Shown here: positions 56,624 through 64,000 of the stretch, in pieces
How the letters are laid out: each line of letters starts with the position of its first letter
Position numbering within the stretch: position 1 is the stretch's first letter
Assembly (NCBI GenBank): GCA_024449915.1
Contig: JAMZAV010000960.1
Span: forward strand, 62,001 to 126,000
DNA from: Sweltsa coloradensis
Lineage: Eukaryota > Arthropoda > Insecta > Plecoptera > Chloroperlidae
Length of the DNA stretch: 64,000 nt
Direction of reading: 5' to 3'
Program-made: the position numbers and the translations under genes
The notes under the pieces: model-generated
The model's database searches: none
What the model was told of the DNA's origin: nothing
The model's input: the letters and a program-made list of their open reading frames with translations, nothing else

Positions 56624-57387
56624 AGTTCTTCTTTTTCTCTTGTATTCCTTCAATATTTAGTTGATGGTTTACTTCCAATGATGACATATGAATGTTTGGT
56701 TTTCCTATTTCTTGTCTGTTTTCAGTTATCACTTCCCCCATTAACTTTCCCACTACATTTCTAGCTTCAGTTATGAATGTTTTTTGTGTTTTAAGGCCTT
56801 CTTGGGGATCTCTGTCATACAAAATCATACATTTTTGAAATAGCATTTGATTTTGATTTTAATAATGATTTCAAGAGTTAATGATTGTATTGGATAAACT
56901 TATTTATTACTTTATGAATTAAATATTTTTATGACATCCTAGTCTAATCTTATTCTCAATCTTCGGGCTTGTTGCTCCTCGGTATCTGAAATTGTATAGA
57001 ATTCAATTAGCTGACATACAAAGGAACTCCGCTCTCGAAGAGAACAATGTGTTCAACTCGCGAGTAAACGCACCATAGCTGATTATCAAGCACTCGAACG
57101 GCCTTGATGCGCGAGGCTGCTACATGACACTTGACTGTTGGCAGTCGTACGTAGGCCTATCAAAGCGCGGGCACCAAAGCCAGCTCACTCTCAGCCGTAC
57201 AGTTGCTTCCAAAAACATGCACTAAGGCTGATACATTGTACAAAAAGTTGACCTAAGTTATAAACCGGTTCCGAACCGGTGTGGAGGAACCAGTTTGAAC
57301 TTTTTGGAATATATGAAAAAAATGTGCTCCTATCACTAGTCATAAATGAACATTGTAGGCATATGCTATCTATATAATATATAGGTA

Positions 57388-57575
57388 CTTCTTTGGTTGG
57401 GACAACTTTTCAACTGTGATGTTAGGGGAAAAGTAGGTAAGGGGGAGTGAGGGGGGGGGCGCAAAGCGCGTATGTTTTACAATATTATCATTATTATTAC
57501 TAAAACGTACGTGCCTTGCGCCCCCCACCCCCCTTAACCTACTTTTCCAAAGTTGTCCCGTCCCAACTGAAGAAG
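57388..57575. mobile_element. Stowaway-like MITE, TA-flanked hairpin
   Basis: Left end CTTCTTTGGTTGGGACAACT, right end AGTTGTCCCGTCCCAACTGA followed by AGAAG. Arms of about 80 bp fold back almost entirely, including a GGGGGGCGCAAAGCGC/GCCTTGCGCCCCCC pair. TA flanks both ends. Length 188 bp. The CTTCnT(C/T)xGTTGGGAC-type terminus fits the Tc1/mariner-derived Stowaway pattern. Confidence 0.7.
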
Positions 57576-57694
57576 TAGGCCTACCGATATATAAAACAAG
57601 AGAAGAAATGAAATGAAATGATGACATTCGTGCCACCAATAGGTGTACCCCTACATGCCATAGACCTAGGCCTATACTAACCTCCTAGTCTAAA

Positions 57695-58140
57695 GGTAGC
57701 TAATATGAAGTCAATGCACAATTGCCAATTGCTGAATAACGGGAACGGGTAGGCCTACAAGAACGCTAACGGGAAGATGGTAATGTTAAGGGCTTTGATG
57801 CACAATAGCCATGAAGCTGATAGTGAAGTGTAAAAAACTAGGCAAACAAACACCACAGCATTTCTGAAGTCTCTCGCAAATAAGCTGAAAAATTTAGTGC
57901 AGGCCTAGGCTACACTTAATTTTTAACAGGCCGTGGACAACTTAATTCTGATTGGATAAATGGTGTTTTGGTAATGTACGGAATGGGAACGTTACAGAAA
58001 GTTAAAACTTGGCAAGTTCCCATTGTCGTTGGCGGGGTACAGGAAGGGAAGCTTTCTAGTGCATCGAGTAGGCCTACTAAGATAACACTAGATGAAACTT
58101 TTGGTACTTCTGTCATTGGTGTGGGCCAGTTTTTTAACAC
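57695..58140. repeat. interspersed repeat, copy A
   Basis: It shares blocks with 63,360-63,925: AAGGGCTT(T/C)GATGCACAAT, GATTGG...GGTAA...GAACG and GTTAAAACTTGG. Its inverse end (CTGGCCCACACCAATGACAG at about 58,107-58,126 on the minus strand) matches 63,372. So pieces occur in both direct and inverted order. The class is unknown. Confidence 0.55.
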
Positions 58141-58539
58141 TGTTTTTCTTCAATAAAAACAATGAAAAACAACCTAAAATGAGTAAAAGGGGAGACCGGG
58201 GCACAGTGGGCCAAATTTCACATTTGGTGTCATAAATCCATAAATATTAAAGGTAGACTTGTGAAAATTTGCACATATATCAATCAACTCATTGGGAATA
58301 TAGTGTAATTTTTGTAAATACCTGCAAATACAACATTCAAGTAAAAAAAAAAATCCAAAGGGCATGCAAAGCGGCCCACTGTGCCCCGGCCTGGGGCACA
58401 GTGGGCCATGTGAGTTATAGTACACAATTAAGATCAAATAATAAGCAAAGTCAGCAGCGCCTCTCTCCTACCAAAATGTCAAAACTAAGATCAAGTCAAC
58501 CACAAAAAGGATCTTCAGAAACACCACAGAAGAGACTTC

Positions 58540-58858
58540 ACGACTAAAGAACTGGGCCAGACAAAGACTGGTCGAGGAAGACGGCCACCGCCCATTTCCG
58601 GCTTGTAACCGGTCACGACGTCTTGCAGCACCACCTGCACCGCTTCAACATTACCAACGAACCGGCCACCTGCAAACTTTGTAATTTAGAAGATCAAGAC
58701 AGAGCGCATCTCTTCAGATGCGCCGCCCTCAAGAATGACATTGACTCCCTGCCCGATGACCTGAGCAGGATAGAAAAGGAGGCAGTCTTATATTGGATAG
58801 CAAGACAGAAGAATGGCTGAAGAGGCCAACTTTGCACAAGAAAAAAAAAAAAAAAAAA
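58540..58858 (+). mobile_element. LINE 3' end with poly(A)
   Basis: The plus-strand frame reads FRLVTGHDVLQHHLHRFN, then ATCKLC(x9)AHLFRCA, DLSRIEKEAVLYWIARQKNG and stop at 58,820, followed by about 20 A. The Cys-x2-Cys...His-x4-Cys knuckle is homologous to the C-terminus of the LINE at 52,606-56,850, so both belong to related RNase H LINEs. It is strongly 5'-truncated, and its left limit is uncertain. Confidence 0.8.
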
Positions 58859-59154
58859 TTGTTATTTTTCAAGTGGTTATTAAAGTACAATCTGGAACAA
58901 ATGTGAAAGCAATATTCAAACTCAGCAGATTTCATAACCAAACTTGGACAAATCTATTGTGAATGTCACAGTTCTCAGGGTTCATGTGTCAGTGTCACGG
59001 GCAACAAATAACCATGATTAAAATGTAGGACTAGTTAAAAGACACTTAATCACCTCGATCTAGGTCTAGCAACATAAATATGTCTGCCTAAAGCTAGCCT
59101 ACACTAATCACCTAGATCTAGGCCTACTATACTAGGCCCACTGTGCCCCAGCTG

Positions 59155-60794
59155 CAGTGTTGGGTCAGTTCTTTTTTTAAATGAACTTTCTAAAAGTTCA
59201 GTTCACAGCTCAAACAATGAACTTTTAAAAAGTTCAAGTTCTTTTAAAACCTAAAATTTTGAAAAGTTCAAGTTCGTCTAAAATATGAACTAAGTTCTTT
59301 TAAAAGTTCTTTTGTAAAAAAAGTCACTATTTTATTATAGGTCGCCGAGAAATGAAGAAAAACATTAAGGTCGTGCGAGTATCACTTTTTCAAGTCGAGT
59401 TCGAGTAGTTAACAAAAATCTTCAAATCTATAAGTTGTTTTTGTATTTATGTAGACCCTATCTAGGCAATCTATAGGCAATCTAATTACCAAATTAATTT
59501 TTTGCTTCAATGCATTAGCATAGCCTTTGCAAGTGGCCAAAATAATTCATCATTACTACCCATTTTACTAGGTACAAGCTAGTTAAATTCAAATCTGTCT
59601 ACACCTACACAAGTGCAATCCCTCCCCCCCCCCCCCCCCCAACAAAGTAAGGAGCGAGCTACACAACTATTATTGATGATGTTAAAAGTTCCATCCAAAA
59701 TATATTCTTGCATAGGCCTATGCCACTGCAGTCCAACGCGTAATCAACTGTCAAGTGTCAACATAAACATTGGAAGCTTCGAGCTGAGACCTTGCTTGAT
59801 AGCCTACCAGTGCTAAACTTTATTTCTCAATGGCTAAACTGATGAGCTGACATGTAGAGCGCTTGACCAACCGACCATCTGCTGTGACAGTCGCAAGATA
59901 AAAAAAATTCTAGCCACCCGGGAAAACTATTCACAGATGTTGTTTTCGGTAACAAAATGTTTGGAATTGATTTATGATAATTATAATAAGAACAATACGA
60001 CTTCCAGATTAAATTTCGAACTATATTATTACGCACACGAAGCACGGAGATGGGCTACATATTTGTCAAAGAAGTTGCATTAGTTATAAAATTCGAGCTC
60101 TGCGGGTGGTCTAGTAGCAGGGTTTGACGGGGGGGGGGGGAGAGGCATGTCATAGATCGCGATCTTCCCACGGCTGACGGGGAGCGCTGAATAACGCCGA
60201 ATGGAACAACGCCGAATCGATCGTGTGTAGTGTACGTACCGCGCTATTTTGTGTTGAAAAAAAAGGTAAGGAGGAAAATTGACCAGTACACTACACACGA
60301 TCGATTCGGCGTTATTCCATTCGGCGTTATTCAGGCGTCTCCAGCTGACGGCGGTCGGACGATAGTTGAGCTGTCTTTGATCGTGTTGATGATTTTGTAT
60401 TACATTCTCGTCGACCAGCTTGTAAAATTACAGCAGATACTTAGCATTTTAGGCTTCTAAAACTTATTTGTTTCCGAATTAGTTGGCGTGCATCTTTTTA
60501 GCTAAGTTAGACTTCGTGAATCGTGCGTGACCTTGTCAAAATCAGCTGAACGAGCGTCAACGTAGGCCAACGATGGAACAACGATTTGTTATTGTTTTTA
60601 GCGTCGACGGCGGCGAGTCGACGGCTGCTCGACGCACGAAAAGAACTTTCGAATGAACTTTCTAAAACTGAAAAGTTCGTTCTCAGAAAGAACTTTTAAA
60701 AGTTCAAGTTCATTCATTTAAAAAAGAGTAAGTTCACTGAAAAGTTCACAAAAAAAGAAACGCGTTCTTTTTAAAAGTTCCTTCCCCAACACTG
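59155..60794. mobile_element. hAT element, larger AAGTTC-rich member
   Basis: It starts CAGTGTTGGGTCAGTTC and ends AGTTCCTTCCCCAACACTG. The duplication CCCAGCTG is perfect (59,147-59,154 and 60,795-60,802). It is the same family as 17,887-18,821, with which it shares both ends and a core. It is longer because of extra sequence including a hairpin at 60,187-60,334 and a C-rich run at 59,624. No intact transposase. It inserted into a GGGCACAGTGGGCC-type repeat. Confidence 0.88.
60187..60334. repeat. hairpin MITE with CGCCGAA repeats
   Basis: Left arm CTGAATAACGCCGAATGGAA...CGATCGTGTGTAGTGTAC, right arm GTACACTACACACGATCGAT...TTCGGCGTTATTCAG, nearly perfect over about 58 bp with a 45-bp loop. 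It interrupts the hAT family core at a point where the shorter relative (17,887) has no such sequence. Confidence 0.75.
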
Positions 60795-61344
60795 CCCAGC
60801 TGCATTAATTTCTTACAACAATGCTGACAATTTTCCTTTGACAGTTGTCCATGAACATTATTGATCTTTATCTTCAACACATTATAATGATATTATTGAA
60901 CCAAAGAAACCTAATTAGTAAAAAACATGTTTCATTGCAAAATAACACTAATGAAATCTTATCTCGTTTTTAATTTTAGTAGGTTGAAAAAAACATGTGC
61001 TCCTATCAAAGTCAGTTGGCCATCTGGAAGCCTCAAACCCAGATGCATTGTGGGTACCAGTAATACCAACCATACAAAAAATCAACAGAATTTTAAAATG
61101 AATCTATCAGCTGTTAAATAGGCCTTGGCCCACACTGTGCCCCGTGGCCCACTGTGCCCCGGTCTCCCCTACGTATTTTATAAATAGTCATTTAGGCCTA
61201 GGGCCTATATTATTAAAAAATACACTTAAATATTTCATTTCATTAGCGTATGTTTTATTAATAATTGTAAGCTACGTATAAGGTGACCATATTTTGAAAG
61301 TTACAAACCGGGACAACTAAAGTGTTAGAATATGTACTTTGTAC

Positions 61345-61765
61345 TCCCGGACCATTTAAATAAATAAATAATAAATAAATTTTATTTAGAGTCTGCCCAC
61401 TCAGTTATATAACTGATTTCAGCTGGGGGATTTAAATCAAAGCGACCAGCCCCAACCCTGCAGGCCCCGACGCAACACGGTGAGCGTACCACCAAAGATC
61501 GTATTTTAATAGAAATATGAAATCAGTGTTATGGACAGTGCGAACACCTGGAATCAACGCCAAAAATAACAAGGCCGATTCAGACAATCTGAATTTATTA
61601 TGTGCTTGTAGCTAGGAGGGTCCAAAGTCACGTTTACAAAATCCTAAGATAAGAACGATGGACTTAAGTCCAAATCGAAGTTAAAAAACTTGATTTGGCG
61701 GGAATAAACCGGGACTTCTGCTTGGAGAGATACGCTAACCACAAGACCAACGAGCCACATTCGGG
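61345..61765 (-). mobile_element. tRNA-SINE copy
   Basis: It runs from a TTTAAATAAATAAATAATAA tail through TTTAGAGTCTGCCCACTCAG to GACCAACGAGCCACAT at the tRNA-like head. It keeps the same block order as 42,755-43,200, with small deletions in the head (box B region damaged). Confidence 0.8.
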
Positions 61766-61867
61766 ATCTGGGCAGAGCCCCAGCCGCTGGAGGCAAATTT
61801 TATTTCGAGATATATTTGGTCAAATGCCCAGAAAACAGATCTGACATGAAAATATGAATTTAAAATG

Positions 61868-62110
61868 GTTATTCAGATTCAGATTCAGAAAAATTTTTAT
61901 TCTCAAGAAAATGAATACAATTGGTACATAAACAAACAAGAGAAGAGAATAGGACTTCAAGAGAAGCCCACATAAGCACAGTGCTCGTGTGTGGGCAGTT
62001 ATAATACATGTTAAATTTAAAACAATTACAAGATGTTAGCAAAGATAGAGTTTTATTAATAGTTGTACAATATGAAAAGATAAAAAATAAATAAATAAAA
62101 TAAAAATGAA
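61868..62110 (-). repeat. possible LINE/SINE 3' tail (GAATCT)n
   Basis: The minus strand reads TTCTTGAGAATAAAAATTTT followed by CTGAATCTGAATCTGAATAA. A short hexamer tail after an AATAAA-like signal suggests the 3' end of a retroposon. The upstream part has no recognisable coding sequence. Confidence 0.45.
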
Positions 62111-62460
62111 ATATATTTATGCAAGGAAGCAATTTATATGGTAAAATTCTTAAAACTAAACTAAACTAAACTAAAGAAATAGACAAAGGAATTTTTATAA
62201 TAAAATTTAGCCTTGAGACTAAGTTGACAAGTAATAGGCTAGAACAGATTGGGCATTATTATTGTTATTTAATCCCTTTTCAAAGAGCCATTTCTTCACG
62301 TTATTTAAAATAACATAGAGTAAGAAACGAACATTTCAGAAGATAAGGGTCCTAGAAAAGAAACATGTCTTTGACCCAGACGCGTGTTTTTCCTAGGTAG
62401 GAATAATCCATGTCTGGTTGAAAGCCTAGTATTAGAGCGTGAACCAGACACATTCAGCTG

Positions 62461-62524
62461 TTTATATATAATATATATATACCTATATAATTATATATAA
62501 TATATATATAATTATATATATAAT
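62461..62524. repeat. (TA)n-rich low-complexity run
   Basis: TATATAATATATATATACCT...-type sequence, self-complementary over its length. Confidence 0.85.
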
Positions 62525-62979
62525 TGTCTAATGTCAAGAACCTTTGCTTGATCAAGCCCGGCACCTCCACCAAAATCATTGGATCCTATTAGCACACCCC
62601 CAAAAGAAAATGAAATATCTTCTTGGAAGTGGAGGAACTATTTCAATATTATTACTGTTAGTATTTATCAGAGGAGTGTATTTTTTCACGTAAAACATTA
62701 TCCTTCCACATGGTACAGTTGACTAAATACCGGGACATTTCCCCTCCAAAATTGCAAACCGGTACAAATACGACATTTTAACTAGTCTCTCGGGACACCG
62801 GTACAAGTGTTCTGAAAACGGTACTGTACCGGTCAAACCGGTACGTCTGGTCACCTTAGCTAAGTAGCGAAGAGTGACGCGGCCTAGGCCCACGAGGCGT
62901 AAACTGGGCATTTGTCATCGTAAAATGCAACATGGCAGACAGTAGGCCTACCAACCTTTTTCACTAAAACACTCCACCT

Positions 62980-63080
62980 ACAAAACCTTTAACGTCGCTA
63001 TTTTAAATTTAGGCCTAATGGACTTTCAACGGAAAAGTAGGCCTACTTTCGCTTGAAATAGCGACATTTAAAGGTTTTGA
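62980..63080. repeat. short palindromic element
   Basis: CAAAACCTTTAACGTCGCTA is mirrored by TAGCGACATTTAAAGGTTTTG at about 63,057-63,078, with a loop containing two AGGCCTA motifs. Size about 100 bp. Confidence 0.6.
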
Positions 63081-63359
63081 AGTTTTTTTTGTTACAATAA
63101 CAGCAAAAACGTGATGATTCTATTTAGGTTATTTTTTATTATGTTCTTGTCAGGGTACTTCAAGTACGTCTGCACGGCAGGTCTAAATGATGGCGGCCCG
63201 AAAACAGTGAAATATGCGAGTGATTAGTAAGAGTACCTAATTAACCTAATAATTATATATTTTTAATGTGATTTGTGTTAATGATGAGTTAATAATGAGT
63301 TATTCTTTATTTATTTCTCATTTGAAGTTGATTTTCATTGTTTTTATTGAAGAAAAACA

Positions 63360-63925
63360 GTCTTAAAAAACTGGCCCACACCAACGACAGAAGTGTTAAA
63401 CTTTCTTCACATTAGCATTATCGTTCCCCTTGTCGTCCTCGGGCAATTATGCATAGACCTTTCAGGTCGATGCACAACTGCCCAGGAACGAGAACGGGAA
63501 CGAGAAGACGCTAACTTTAAGGGCTTCGATGCACAATAGCCAGTGAAGCAAACCGACGGAAACAAATCAAATAATGTGTGTTAATTATATTTTGTTAAAT
63601 TGTTATTCCGCATATTTGTTTTTAATTTATTTCGCATATTGCTCGCGTATAAACCATCAATCAGCTGATTAAATAGTTTTAGGACGTGCACATCTTGATT
63701 CCGATTGGTTCCGGTAACGTAGGCCTACGGAACGGTAACGTTACGGTAGGCCTAAGTTAAAACTTGGTGATGTTTCTGTTGTCGTTGCCGGGATACGGGA
63801 ACGACCGGCAACGGGAAGCTTTATTGTGCATCGTGTCGTAGGCCTAAGTTAACAAGTGATTCAACTTTCTTCCCGTTATCGTTACCGGGCAATTGTGCAT
63901 CGGCCTTAAGGGCCGCTCTACAATT
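63360..63925. repeat. interspersed repeat, copy B
   Basis: It begins ACTGGCCCACACCAACGACA and contains several GGCAATTxTGCATCG/CGATGCACAATAGCC blocks in both orientations, for example around 63,447-63,486 and 63,888-63,903. Copy A at 57,695-58,140 shares most blocks. G(G/C)GAACGxGAACGGGAACG patches are common to both. Class unknown. Confidence 0.5.
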
Positions 63926-64000
63926 AGCCCGACAATAGCTTCTTGTTAACATTGGGCAATGTTAAATCATATCCCAATATTCCCTATACCGTTTCAGCGC

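Larger units (their letters stand above)
52606..56850 (-). mobile_element. LINE with RNase H, split by two insertions
   Basis: Read on the minus strand, pieces appear in order: RT-to-RNase H linker ending NIEGIQEKKKN (56,846-56,628), then after the LTR insertion YQEEHMRSLALRF, WLHIYTDGSATPGEGNAGAG (first RNase H Asp in YTDGS) and VVILTDSRASIQAI. After a one-frame shift near 53,930, LQWIPAHCGINGNEKADFLA (RNase H His/Asp), then the C-terminal CKLC...HLFRCA knuckle. After the TA element it continues IERTLWG... to a stop at 52,604-52,606. It is 5'-truncated and frameshifted. RNase H plus the Cys-x2-Cys-His-Cys end fits Jockey/I-like clades. Confidence 0.85.
52190..57075. repeat. long inverted repeat enclosing nested elements
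   Basis: The left arm 52,190-52,455 (AACACATTGTTCTCTTCGAG, TGTCAGCTAATTGAATTCTA, AGACTAGGATGTCATAAAAA) has its complement at 56,835-57,075. Weaker similarity extends outward to AACCGGTTCC-type motifs near 52,018 and 57,268. Between the arms lie a hairpin, an RNase H-bearing LINE split by two insertions, and a probable solo LTR. The outer unit looks like a TIR element that was a landing site for later insertions. Confidence 0.75.
58189..61169. mobile_element. TIR element with GGGCACAGTGGGCC ends
   Basis: The first 24 bases beginning GGGGAGACCGGGGCACAGTG are exactly inverted at 61,146-61,169. The GGCCCACTGTGCCCC motif recurs inside, as a palindrome at 58,375-58,407, at 59,137-59,150 and in tandem at 61,131-61,160. 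A LINE 3' end (58,540-58,858) and a hAT element (59,155-60,794) are nested in it. No transposase remains recognisable and no target-site duplication is clear, so the class is open. Confidence 0.7.
61281..62856. mobile_element. TIR element, 9-bp TSD, related to 11,139
   Basis: The ends AGGTGACCATA and TCTGGTCACCT are inverted. The flanks AGCTACGTA (left) and AGCTAAGTA (right) match at 8 of 9 bases. The left end is separated from the repeat by one T, exactly as at 11,139-11,710. A shared interior block (GAGCCCCAG-CGC-GGAGGC) supports kinship. A SINE (61,345) and a LINE tail (61,868) are nested inside. Short minus frames near the right end carry no transposase motif. Confidence 0.65.

Overview
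The window is intron-rich, repeat-dense eukaryotic DNA. One cellular gene can be reconstructed: a minus-strand IRAK/Pelle-family protein kinase that crosses most of the window. Eight exons are recognisable between 51,371 and 8,634. Splice phases match at every junction that can be tested. In transcript order the exons hold the second half of a Death domain, a Ser-rich linker, the Gly-rich loop, the VAIK-type lysine to hinge, the HGD catalytic loop, the DFG and activation segment, the end of the C-lobe, a long Asn/Gln/Ser/Pro tail, and a terminal exon with stop codon. The Death-domain style (an NHTVDELFVLL stretch) and the HGDIKSANILLD catalytic loop fit Pelle/IRAK1 better than IRAK4. The first exon, with the start codon and the N-terminal half of the Death domain, was not found. 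With the retrotransposon and SINE types present, I infer an arthropod, probably an insect. The sequence alone does not settle this.

Nearly everything else is mobile DNA, much of it nested, and many boundaries are exact to the base. hAT-type elements with 8-bp target-site duplications (TSDs) are at 3,224-4,075, 8,876-10,390 (with a BED-finger transposase remnant), 17,887-18,821, 29,531-30,138, 38,943-40,630 and 59,155-60,794. Elements with AGGGTTACC/AGGTGACC-type ends and 9-bp TSDs are at 11,139-11,710 and 61,281-62,856. TA-flanked elements are at 12,574-13,242, 52,740-53,497 and 57,388-57,575. A TAA-flanked Harbinger-like MITE is at 50,012-50,516. A tRNA-headed SINE family has three near-complete copies and one or two tails, and a 5S-rRNA-headed SINE sits at about 3,590-3,905. 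Non-LTR reverse transcriptase or RNase H remnants occur at 21-22.6 kb, 25 kb, 41.2-42.2 kb, 52.6-56.8 kb and 58.5-58.9 kb.

The most distinctive content is (a) an eight-copy family with invariant ends (TTGGAtGAG ... CTAG), asymmetric inverted repeats, a 3' stem-loop and A|T insertion without TSD. It looks like a non-autonomous Helitron/Helentron, and two copies can be compared with empty sites inside this window. (b) Giant inverted repeats: 32,074-36,556 with arms of about 2 kb made of tandem modules, 45,395-48,905, and about 52,190-57,075. They act as internal references that date and delimit the insertions inside them. (c) A six-unit minisatellite of about 295 bp at 15.5-17.3 kb.

About 22.6-32.0 kb looks like poor consensus sequence. 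Homopolymers are stretched, and the two kinase exons inside this block (28,142-28,258 and 30,331-30,549) carry several single-base indels, while the exons outside it are clean. I read this as local assembly error rather than gene death.
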